Positions 16,981 through 23,291 of a DNA stretch of 34,800 nucleotides are shown piece by piece (position 1 is the stretch's first letter; the number at the start of each line of letters is the position of its first letter). The notes under the pieces are model-generated. The model was not told the origin of the DNA. It saw only the letters and a list, made by a program, of their open reading frames with translations, and searched no databases. The stretch comes from Candidatus Omnitrophota bacterium (GTDB lineage Bacteria; Omnitrophota; Gorgyraeia; Zapsychrales; JAHFFX01). Made by a program: the position numbers and the translations under genes. The stretch spans positions 1 through 34,800 of the forward strand of contig JAHFFY010000018.1 of NCBI GenBank assembly GCA_023247705.1. Direction: 5' to 3'.

Positions 16981-17108
16981 TGAACCACTCGCCTGCCCTG
17001 CACTGGAGCAGAGCGACTAATGCAGGGTAATCTCGGGTTCATGGCAAGCCATGCAGCCAATAGTATGGGGGTCATGAGTTCTGTACCAGAGCAACAGCGA
17101 CTGGTACA
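16979..17108 (+). other. Hairpin-rich stretch directly after tRNA-Pro
   Basis: No gene is credible here, but the stretch is unusually structured. CATGAACC (16979-16986, sharing the last two bases of the tRNA) pairs with GGTTCATG (17036-17043). Nested inside, CCCTGCA (16996-17002) pairs with TGCAGGG (17021-17027). CATGGC-AA-GCCATG follows, and then TGTACCAG (17082-17089) pairs with CTGGTACA (17101-17108). It might be a processing or termination structure, or remains of an element inserted beside the tRNA. Confidence 0.5.
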
Positions 17109-17144
17109 GGGGCGATTCGTAACGACAACCAAGTTTTACAACGC

Positions 17145-17404
17145 AGGTATTTTGTTTATATTCTTCAAAGCGAAAAAGATTTTTTTCTTTATACAGGGTT
17201 TACAGAAAATTTTGAAGCAAGATTGCAACGCATGAAAAAGGCGAGGTCCCATCGACTCGCTTTAGACGACCTTTGAAATTGATTTTTTAGGAAGCCTATT
17301 TGACAAAAAGCGATGCCATTCGTCGCGAGCAGTATTTTAAGACATCGAAGGGTAAAACAGTTTTGAAGATGATGCTAAAAGATTATTTTACAATCTCCGA
17401 TTAA
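17145..17404 (+). pseudogene. Broken GIY-YIG endonuclease-like gene (UPF0213 type)
   Basis: Reading codon by codon gives YFVYILQSEKD and LYTGFTENFEARLQR in one frame (from 17148), then, after loss of one base near 17230, HEKGEVPSTRFRRPLKLIF in another frame (from 17231). An in-frame TAG follows at 17288-17290, then EAYLTKSDAIRREQYFK and a tail to TAA at 17402. This is the full length of a small GIY-YIG domain (YVYIL, YTGxT, RRPxxLI, EAYxxKxDAxRRExY). The expected start codon reads AGG at 17145. Three lesions make a decayed gene more likely than a sequencing error. Confidence 0.85.
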
Positions 17405-17425
17405 AAAATAATGGAGGACTGCTTT

Positions 17426-18199
17426 ATGAAACGATTCTATGTCAGCGCAATCTTTTTGTTCGTCGTTGTTTTATTTTCTTCTCAACCCGCCCACGCTCAA
17501 CAACAAACCAACTACCCCCGCCTCATCAGCGTGACGGCCGAGGCGCAGGTGAAAGTCGTCCCGGATGAAGTCGTTTTGCGTTTAGGGGTGGAGACCTGGG
17601 ATAGAGTTTTGACGGTCGCACAATCCCAGAATGATGTGATTGTCCAAAAAACCTTCGATATTGCTAAGGAATTCAAGTTAGCGGATAAAGATATCCAGAC
17701 CGATTATATTAAAATCGTTCCCACCTACGATAACAATAATTACAACCAGTACGATAAAGGCCATATCACCGGTTATTTGGCCCAGAAAACGATCGCGATC
17801 AATTTAAAGGACGTGAACAAGTTTGAAACGTTGCTGACTCAGTTGTTGCAGGGGGGAGTCAATCATGTTCACGGCATTCAGTTCAACACTTCCGAATTAA
17901 AAAAATACCGAGACCAGGCCCGATCCCTGGCGATCAAAGCCGCACGGGAAAAAGCCGAAAACCTCGCCAAAGAATTGGGCGTCAAAGTTGGAAAACCCTA
18001 TAATGTGTCCACCTACTCCGGAGGGTGGTGGATGGATTATGGAACCGGCTGGGGCGGCGGTTACGGCGGAGCGATGTATCAAAACGTTCAACAATCGGTC
18101 AATACCAGCGGCAATGGCGAAGATTCCGAAGGCAACAGCCTTGCGCTAGGCCAGATCAAAGTGAACGCGAGTGTGAGCGTCAGTTTCGAAATCGAATAA
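17426..18199 (+). CDS. Secreted SIMPL-domain (DUF541) protein
   Basis: 257 residues from the ATG at 17426, chosen because GGAGG lies eight bases upstream; an earlier in-frame ATG at 17411 overlaps that site. The N-terminus MKRFYVSAIFLFVVVLFSS with cleavage expected after AHA is a signal peptide, so the protein is periplasmic or outer-membrane associated. The SIMPL domain shows as ISVTAEAQVKVVPDEVVLRL, the DIQTDYIKIVPTYD strand, ITGYLAQKTIAINL and the AREKAENLAKELGVKVGKP helix. A Gly/Trp/Tyr-rich insert (WWMDYGTGWGGGYGG) precedes the last strand. Family function is unclear (oxidative-stress or outer-membrane links are reported for relatives). Confidence 0.88.
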   Translation: MKRFYVSAIFLFVVVLFSSQPAHAQQQTNYPRLISVTAEAQVKVVPDEVVLRLGVETWDRVLTVAQSQNDVIVQKTFDIAKEFKLADKDIQTDYIKIVPTYDNNNYNQYDKGHITGYLAQKTIAINLKDVNKFETLLTQLLQGGVNHVHGIQFNTSELKKYRDQARSLAIKAAREKAENLAKELGVKVGKPYNVSTYSGGWWMDYGTGWGGGYGGAMYQNVQQSVNTSGNGEDSEGNSLALGQIKVNASVSVSFEIE

Positions 18200-18200
18200 C

Positions 18201-18226
18201 CTTCGCAACATCCGATGTTCGCGAAG
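18201..18226 (+). terminator. Hairpin two bases after the SIMPL gene, no T-tract
   Basis: CTTCGC (18201-18206) pairs with GCGAAG (18221-18226), continuing inward as AACA/TGTT around a small loop with one bulged C. It starts two bases after the stop codon. No run of T follows, so termination is only a possibility. Confidence 0.4.
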
Positions 18227-18277
18227 ATCCAGGTATTCCTCGCTTCCCCAGTTTCCTGCCTGTATAGGAAGTCTATC

Positions 18278-18300
18278 TTCGAACCGCGTAGATTAGAATT
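18278..18300 (+). repeat. Imperfect ~25-base repeat, copy A
   Basis: TTCGAACCGCGTAGATTAG with AATT following. It lies upstream of the toxin-antitoxin operon and matches copies B (18907-18928) and C (19038-19060) at most positions; the shared core is roughly CG(C)GTAGRTTAGRATT. Confidence 0.5.
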
Positions 18301-18327
18301 AAAGGGATTTAAAATAACTTCTAAAGA

Positions 18328-18345
18328 TATACATTATAGTGTATA
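18328..18345 (+). promoter_or_regulatory. Probable autoregulatory operator of the toxin-antitoxin operon
   Basis: Inverted repeat TATACA-TTATAG-TGTATA with six-base arms and a six-base spacer, 19 bases before the antitoxin ATG. TATAGT/TATACT-like -10 sequences overlap it. Phd/YefM antitoxins typically repress their own promoter through such short palindromes. A strong GGAGGTGA ribosome site follows at 18354-18361. Confidence 0.55.
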
Positions 18346-18364
18346 CTCTTCCCGGAGGTGAGAT

Positions 18365-18637
18365 ATGACTCATACGATTACGTTAAAAGAACTACGGCCG
18401 GAATTGCCCAAGGTGTTTGATGACATTGATAAAAAGTGGGAACGTTATATTGTGACCAGACATGGCAAACCATCGGTTGTGATGTTGAGTGTCGAAGACT
18501 ATGAATCCTTAATGGAGACGCTTGATATCTTGGCTGATCCGAAGGCGGTCAAAAATCTTAAGCAAGGTGAGGACGATTTACGGAAAGGCAAAACCCGCAG
18601 TTGGCAGGAGATTAAAGCACACCTTGAAAAGCTATAA
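18365..18637 (+). CDS. Type II antitoxin, Phd/YefM family
   Basis: 90 residues. The N-terminus TITLKELRPELPKVFDDI and then RYIVTRHGKPSVVMLSVEDY is the Phd/YefM fold that binds DNA and would repress its own operon. The C-terminal part is charged and helical (LKQGEDDLRKGKTRSWQEI), as expected for the toxin-neutralising tail. GGAGGTGA lies just before the ATG. It overlaps the toxin gene by 14 bases if the toxin starts at TTG 18624, the usual coupled layout with antitoxin first. Confidence 0.9.
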   Translation: MTHTITLKELRPELPKVFDDIDKKWERYIVTRHGKPSVVMLSVEDYESLMETLDILADPKAVKNLKQGEDDLRKGKTRSWQEIKAHLEKL

Positions 18638-18890
18638 ACTGGAACTGACCCGTCAGGCAGAATCAATCCTCGAACATATCGCGCGCCGTGAACCCGATTT
18701 TTATCGTCGTATTGCAAAGGTTTTGGATGATCTTCAAGCAGATCCTTTCATCGGAAAGCAACTGAAAGGAAAGCTTAAAGACCGTTATTCCTATCGTGTT
18801 GGTTCCTACCGCATCATTTATGCGATCATCAAGAATGAATTGTTGGTGATCGTGATCGACATCGGGCATCGAAGGGATGTTTATCGGTAG
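18624..18890 (+). CDS. Type II toxin, RelE/ParE superfamily mRNA interferase
   Basis: About 88 residues. I propose a TTG start at 18624, because the in-frame ATG at 18522 lies deep inside the antitoxin gene and adds about 34 residues that do not belong to the family. The body YKLELTRQAESILEHIARRE, LQADPFIGKQLKGKLKDRYSY-type segment, VGSYRIIYAII and IDIGHRRDVYR is RelE-like, with the closing GHRxxVY and basic residues used to cut ribosome-bound mRNA. It should be held inactive by the antitoxin. The exact start is uncertain; a GTG was not found nearby. Confidence 0.88.
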   Translation: MKSYKLELTRQAESILEHIARREPDFYRRIAKVLDDLQADPFIGKQLKGKLKDRYSYRVGSYRIIYAIIKNELLVIVIDIGHRRDVYR

Positions 18891-18906
18891 GTTGCGAGTA
18901 GTATCA

Positions 18907-18928
18907 TTCGAATCGGTAGGTTAGAATT
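18907..18928 (+). repeat. Imperfect ~25-base repeat, copy B
   Basis: ATTCGAATCGGTAGGTTAGA with ATT following; just after the toxin stop, so copies A and B bracket the toxin-antitoxin operon. An additional 11-base direct repeat ATCGGTAGGTT occurs at 18884-18894 (across the toxin stop) and at 18912-18922. Confidence 0.5.
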
Positions 18929-18950
18929 CGCTGAGCCCACAAGAGGTCGA

Positions 18951-18983
18951 AAACTTGAGGTGTCAATTGGGCACCTCAAGTTT
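18951..18983 (+). terminator. Perfect 12-bp hairpin after the toxin gene
   Basis: AAACTTGAGGTG (18951-18962) pairs without mismatch with CACCTCAAGTTT (18972-18983) around a nine-base loop. It lies about 60 bases after the toxin stop and 95 before the next gene. There is no T-run on the + strand beyond TTT inside the stem, so it could be a terminator of a non-canonical kind or a recombination-site arm. Confidence 0.45.
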
Positions 18984-19037
18984 GGGAGGCAGGCGTTATC
19001 CGCCGTACGTTTTACTGAATAAGGTGTTGTATGGATA

Positions 19038-19060
19038 TTCAGCCGCGTAGGTTAGGATTA
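19038..19060 (+). repeat. Imperfect ~25-base repeat, copy C
   Basis: TTCAGCCGCGTAGGTTAGGA followed by TTA, ending 17 bases before the HEPN gene start. The text after it (TTAAGAATTTAAAATA) also resembles that after copy A (TTAAAGGGATTTAAAATA), so similarity spans roughly 40 bases. Confidence 0.5.
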
Positions 19061-19077
19061 TATTAAGAATTTAAAAT

Positions 19078-20037
19078 ATGCTAGAAGCGAAACAAAATAA
19101 TTTTATCGAGTACTGTTACCCAATAATATTAAAAAATGATAATATTTCTAACCCAGTGTCTTTATCTGAGTACATTTTGATTAGGCCATTAACTCAAAAA
19201 GAGAAGAATGAGTATTTTGGTATAGCGAAAATCTATTTTATATGGGGATCAGCATGTAAAATCAAATTAGGTCATGTGCTTATTCATACAATAGATCGTG
19301 CAGATAATCAAGGTAGGTACGACTATAAGCGAATATTTGATGTCGGAATATATGATGGTACATCTGATATTCTAGCATCAAACTATGTAATTGTTGTGAG
19401 AAGCCATCCTGCTCAAATTGATTCTTTGGTTGAAAGAATCAATTTATCCTTCAAATTATTACGGCCAACTTCTACCGGAGGGTATCTGGGTTTTAAAAAT
19501 AACGACACAGATGTGCACTTCCATCACTCATTCCCCAATCCTATTCATGGGCCATATGATTATCTATTGCTAGAGAAGAATGACCATATTGAGTTGAGGG
19601 AGTTATATAAAGCACTTGAGCAAAAAGAATACGATAAGAAATTGGAGGGAGCTTTGTCTCATTTTTCCAGAGCTTTGGAAAATATACCTTATAAAGCAGA
19701 CAATCGGATTGATTTACGTTTTATTCTATTAATTACAGTTTTGGATCTTTTATACATTCCTGATGGAAATTCTACCAGTGACAAGATGGCATCGAGAATT
19801 TCTGTTTTATTATCTCATTTGGGTGTCACACACCAAAGAGTTTGTAGTCTTTATAAAATTAGAAATAAAATTATTCACGACGGCGGATGTCCTACTTTAA
19901 GTTGGAAAGATTTTTTTGATTTAACTGAAATTGTACGTGGGTCGTTAATATTTTATCTTAAAGACAGTACGGTTTTTGAAAAGAACCATTTAAAAAGAAT
20001 CGAAATTGTAAAATGTCTCAAAGTTAATAAGCAATGA
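19078..20037 (+). CDS. Uncharacterised protein with C-terminal HEPN-like RX4H motif
   Basis: 319 residues, clearly more AT-rich than recQ behind it and lacking an evident ribosome site, both signs of recent arrival. Residues 1 to ~190 are a mixed alpha/beta region I do not recognise. The helical C-terminus (from about 200) contains Arg262-Asn-Lys-Ile-Ile-His267 in LYKIRNKIIHDGG, the RX4-6H signature of HEPN ribonucleases, preceded by a helix DLRFILLITVLDLLYI. The overall plan (unique N-terminus, HEPN at the end) recalls ApeA-like abortive-infection proteins, but I cannot confirm homology. Its stop overlaps the recQ start (ATGA at 20034), so the two are probably translated together. It sits beside a toxin-antitoxin cassette. 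Confidence 0.6.
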   Translation: MLEAKQNNFIEYCYPIILKNDNISNPVSLSEYILIRPLTQKEKNEYFGIAKIYFIWGSACKIKLGHVLIHTIDRADNQGRYDYKRIFDVGIYDGTSDILASNYVIVVRSHPAQIDSLVERINLSFKLLRPTSTGGYLGFKNNDTDVHFHHSFPNPIHGPYDYLLLEKNDHIELRELYKALEQKEYDKKLEGALSHFSRALENIPYKADNRIDLRFILLITVLDLLYIPDGNSTSDKMASRISVLLSHLGVTHQRVCSLYKIRNKIIHDGGCPTLSWKDFFDLTEIVRGSLIFYLKDSTVFEKNHLKRIEIVKCLKVNKQ

Positions 20038-22241
20038 GTCGTTATACTACTCCCCCCATCCACGACATCCTCAAAAACTACTTCGGCTACGACCAATTCC
20101 GGCCGCTGCAGGAAGAGATCATCACGCATATTTTGTCCGGCCGCGATGCGGTGGTGTTGATGCCGACGGGCGGGGGGAAGTCGTTGTGTTATCAGCTGCC
20201 GGCGCTGGCGATGGATGGGGTGACGATTGTCATTTCGCCGTTGATCGCGTTGATGAAAGATCAGGTGGATAATCTCAAACTGGACGGGGTCGCCGCGGAA
20301 TATATCAACAGCACGCTGCCGTTTCCGGAGATTTTAAGGATCCAGGACGCGGCGAGGAATCAGCAGTTGAAGATTTTGTATGTTGCCCCCGAGCGGTTGG
20401 CCTTGCCGGGGTTTCAGGCGTTTTTGCAGGATTTAAAAGTGAGCTTGATCGCCATCGATGAAGCGCATTGTATTTCGGAGTGGGGGCATGATTTCCGTCC
20501 GGATTACCGCAACCTGGCGAACCTGCGCCAGGAATTTCCGCAGGTCCCGGTCGTTGCCCTGACCGCGACCGCGACACCGTTTGTCCGCGACGACATCATT
20601 GCCCAGCTGAAATTGACCGATCCCAAGATTTTTCAGTCGAGTTTCAACCGCGAAAATCTTTTTTATCACATTTGGCCCAAGAAAAACGCCTTCCAGTCGC
20701 TGGTGAATTTTCTGTCGCAATACAAAAATCAACCCACGATCATTTATTGTTTTTCGCGTAAAGACACGGAGCTCGTGGCCTCCAAGTTGTGCGCGCAAGG
20801 GTTCCCGGCGGTCGCGTATCACGCGGGGCTGGAAGACCAGATTCGCTCGGAGGTCCAGGACAAATTTATCCGCGACGAAGTATCGATCATCGTGGCCACG
20901 ATCGCCTTCGGCATGGGGATCGATAAACCCGATATCCGTTTAATTGTGCATTACGATTTGCCGAAATCCGTCGAAGGGTATTATCAGGAAACCGGCCGCG
21001 CCGGGCGGGACGGGTTGCCCAGCGGCTGTCTGTTGTTTTATTCGTGGGGGGACAAGATCAAACAGGATTTTTTCATCGACCAGATTGTCGATGAACAGGA
21101 AAAGGCCAAGGCCCAAGGCAAACTCGCGCGCATCGTTGAATTCTGTCAAAGTCAGAAATGCCGTCGGAAATTCCTGCTGGAATATTTTGGCGAACAATGG
21201 GACAAACCCAATTGCGGGCGGTGCGATATCTGTATTACGCCGCTTGAGGAGTTCGACGCGACGGAGATTGTCCAAAACATCTTGAAAACGATCGCGTTGA
21301 CCGGCGGGCGTTTCGGCGCCGGGCATCTGGTGGATGTGTTGCGCGGGGCGGAAACCGAAAAGATCTTTGAACGCCGGCATGACCGGCTGGCGGTTTATGG
21401 AGTCGCTAAGGATTTTAGTACGCGGGAATTAAGAAGGATCATCGATCTTTTGCTGGACCGCAATCTGATTGTCAAAACACCCGGCGAATATCCGACCTTA
21501 ATCATGAGCAAAAGCGGCCAGCAGTTGATGACTACTAACGAAAAAATCAATTTGCCCAAACCGCCGCCGATGAGTGTGGCCAAGGACGCCGGAAAATCAA
21601 CCGGCAAAATGGTCCAGGATTTGAAATACGATCAGGTTCTTTTTGAAAAACTACGGGCTCTTCGCAAAAAAATCGCTGATGAGAAAAACGTGCCGCCGTT
21701 TATGGTCTTCCCGGACAGGTCTCTCTTTGAGATGGCTTTTTATTTCCCGCAAGATACCCGCGGCATGGGAAGGATTTTTGGAGTCGGTGACAAGAAATTG
21801 AGAGAGTTCGGGCAAATTTTTGTTGAAGAGATTGCGGATTATTTAAAGACGGCCCGGCCGCCGCGGCCTGCGCCATCGCAACCTCTCGCGGCCTCAGGCC
21901 GCAAGCAGGAACCGTCGCAAAAAAATGTTTCAACCTATGACGAAACCCAAAAATTAATCGACCAGAAATTAACTCTTTCAGAAATCGCCCGGCAGCGCAA
22001 CCTGGCCGTCGGCACCATCCTTTCCCATTTGGAAAAAATCGTTCAGGATGGATACGGCATCAATCGTTTGGAGTTTCTTCGCCCTGCGGAGCCAAAATTT
22101 AGTAAAATAAGATCCGCGTTCGAGATCTATGGAACAGGGAAGCTTTCGCCGGTTAAAGAATTTTTAGGAGTAGAATTTTCCTACGACGATATCAGGCTGG
22201 CCAGGATCTTTCTTGTCGAACAGCACGGGGAGGAAATATGA
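20034..22241 (+). CDS. recQ: ATP-dependent DNA helicase RecQ
   Basis: 735 residues; unwinds DNA 3' to 5' in recombination and repair. Walker A PTGGGKS at 44-50, DEAH at 142-145 (IDEAHCISEWGHDFRPDY), helicase C motifs FGMGIDKPD and QETGRAGRDG. Then the zinc-binding region CRRKFLLEYFGE ... CGRCDIC, an RQC winged helix (FGAGHLVDVLRG), an HRDC domain near 535-615 (PPFMVFPD), and a C-terminal helix-turn-helix (LIDQKLTLSEIARQRNLAVG). This full domain set is longer than E. coli RecQ because of the extra C-terminal region. The start overlaps the HEPN gene by four bases and the end overlaps acyP. The sequence is GC-rich and typical of the chromosome. Confidence 0.96.
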   Translation: MSRYTTPPIHDILKNYFGYDQFRPLQEEIITHILSGRDAVVLMPTGGGKSLCYQLPALAMDGVTIVISPLIALMKDQVDNLKLDGVAAEYINSTLPFPEILRIQDAARNQQLKILYVAPERLALPGFQAFLQDLKVSLIAIDEAHCISEWGHDFRPDYRNLANLRQEFPQVPVVALTATATPFVRDDIIAQLKLTDPKIFQSSFNRENLFYHIWPKKNAFQSLVNFLSQYKNQPTIIYCFSRKDTELVASKLCAQGFPAVAYHAGLEDQIRSEVQDKFIRDEVSIIVATIAFGMGIDKPDIRLIVHYDLPKSVEGYYQETGRAGRDGLPSGCLLFYSWGDKIKQDFFIDQIVDEQEKAKAQGKLARIVEFCQSQKCRRKFLLEYFGEQWDKPNCGRCDICITPLEEFDATEIVQNILKTIALTGGRFGAGHLVDVLRGAETEKIFERRHDRLAVYGVAKDFSTRELRRIIDLLLDRNLIVKTPGEYPTLIMSKSGQQLMTTNEKINLPKPPPMSVAKDAGKSTGKMVQDLKYDQVLFEKLRALRKKIADEKNVPPFMVFPDRSLFEMAFYFPQDTRGMGRIFGVGDKKLREFGQIFVEEIADYLKTARPPRPAPSQPLAASGRKQEPSQKNVSTYDETQKLIDQKLTLSEIARQRNLAVGTILSHLEKIVQDGYGINRLEFLRPAEPKFSKIRSAFEIYGTGKLSPVKEFLGVEFSYDDIRLARIFLVEQHGEEI

Positions 22242-22510
22242 TGATTCAAGCGCATGTCTTTTTTTCCGGAGCGGTCCAGGGGGTCGGATTTCGTTATACG
22301 ACACAGCGCTTGGCCACGACGTTAGGTTTGAAGGGGTGGGTCAGAAACCTTGCGCAAGGGGGCGTTGAATTGATGGTCGAAGGTTCCAAAGAAACCATTG
22401 AACAGCTGTTGCAAAATATTGATGAACATTACACGGGATCGATTCGCAACAAGACCGTGAGCTACAGCGACGCCGTGGAGCATTTTGAAGATTTTGAGAT
22501 TAAAGCTTAA
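22238..22510 (+). CDS. acyP: Acylphosphatase
   Basis: 90 residues; hydrolyses acyl phosphates such as carbamoyl phosphate or 1,3-bisphosphoglycerate. The ferredoxin-like fold shows GAVQGVGFRYTTQRLA with the phosphate-binding Arg, and GWVRNLAQGGVELMVEG with the catalytic Asn. Two adjacent ATG codons (22238 and 22241) are available; GGGGAGG at 22227-22233 gives better spacing to the second. It overlaps the end of recQ, so it is likely coupled to it. Confidence 0.95.
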   Translation: MMIQAHVFFSGAVQGVGFRYTTQRLATTLGLKGWVRNLAQGGVELMVEGSKETIEQLLQNIDEHYTGSIRNKTVSYSDAVEHFEDFEIKA

Positions 22511-22556
22511 GATTTACCGTCATTGCGGTATCAATTTTAAATAAAGAAAACTAACA

Positions 22557-23282
22557 ATGCGCTACGGTATCTTTTCCGATGTCCATGGGAATTTTCCCGC
22601 CCTACAGGCGGTCGTTAAGGCATTAGCGAAGGAATCGATTGATGAATATTATTGCGTAGGTGATGTGGTGGGGTATGGCGCCGATCCGGATGAGTGCATC
22701 CGGTTGATCAAAGAGCTTCCGGCGGTCTGTGTCGCCGGCAATCACGATTGGGCCGTTGTGGGCCGGGTGGATGTTGAATATTTTAACAGCTGGGCCAAAA
22801 GCGCGGTTGTGTGGACGCGTGAACATCTTTCGCAAGAAGGATTTGATTTCTTAAACCAGTTGGATATGATCTATGAGAACAACACAATCGCCCTGGTGCA
22901 CGCAACTCTGCCTCATCCGGAAGAATTTGATTATCTCTCTGATATCAACAAGGTGACGGCAATGTTTCCGTTGATCCCGAAAAATATTTGTTTCATCGGG
23001 CATACGCATGTCCCGGAGATTTTCATCCAGCAACCAGGCCGCAGTGTGTGGTGCGACACCATGTCGGTGCAGGTGGATCAAGCTAAAAAATATATCGTGA
23101 ACGTAGGCAGTGTCGGCCAGCCGCGTGACGGAAATCCGCAGGCTGCTTACTGTATTTACGATTTGGATAAAAACACAATGGCCATTAAAAGGACACGTTA
23201 CGATATCCATGAAGCGCAAAAAAGGATCCTTAAAGCCGGATTACCCCCATTCCTCGCTGATCGATTATCCTCGGGCGAATAA
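22557..23282 (+). CDS. Calcineurin-like metallophosphoesterase (YfcE-type)
   Basis: 241 residues with all metal-binding blocks of the calcineurin-like fold: FSDVHGNFPAL (Asp8, His10), VGDVVGYGADP, VAGNHDWAV, then FIGHTHVPEIF and VNVGSVGQPRDG. Such stand-alone proteins act as phosphodiesterases or protein phosphatases; relatives are often annotated as YfcE or DUF-type phosphoesterases and the natural substrate is unknown. No signal peptide, so it is cytosolic. It lies between acyP and ligA, nine bases before ligA, in a run of same-strand genes. Confidence 0.92.
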   Translation: MRYGIFSDVHGNFPALQAVVKALAKESIDEYYCVGDVVGYGADPDECIRLIKELPAVCVAGNHDWAVVGRVDVEYFNSWAKSAVVWTREHLSQEGFDFLNQLDMIYENNTIALVHATLPHPEEFDYLSDINKVTAMFPLIPKNICFIGHTHVPEIFIQQPGRSVWCDTMSVQVDQAKKYIVNVGSVGQPRDGNPQAAYCIYDLDKNTMAIKRTRYDIHEAQKRILKAGLPPFLADRLSSGE

Positions 23283-23291
23283 TTTTTAGAT

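Noticed and set aside
16409-16981. 190-residue - strand frame covering fabZ and the tRNA
   Set aside because: The start reads through tRNA-Pro in reverse (GEEGFEPSTSTSRT type text), a well-known spurious translation; it is opposite fabZ.
16821-17030. 69-residue + frame through the tRNA
   Set aside because: Includes the translated tRNA (VEGSNPSSPT type text) and overlaps fabZ; not a gene.
17020-17235. 71-residue + frame after the tRNA
   Set aside because: It is an out-of-frame reading of the first part of the GIY-YIG pseudogene; the +1 shifted frame gives the family motifs instead.
18278-19060. Integron-like attC sites around the toxin-antitoxin cassette
   Set aside because: The GTTAG-type core is suggestive, but the paired RYYYAAC/GTTRRRY boxes and the usual folded imperfect arms are not found, and the only recombinase here is Xer-like.
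20940-21380. Antisense frames opposite recQ (146 and 129 residues)
   Set aside because: GC-rich codon shadow of recQ with no family features.
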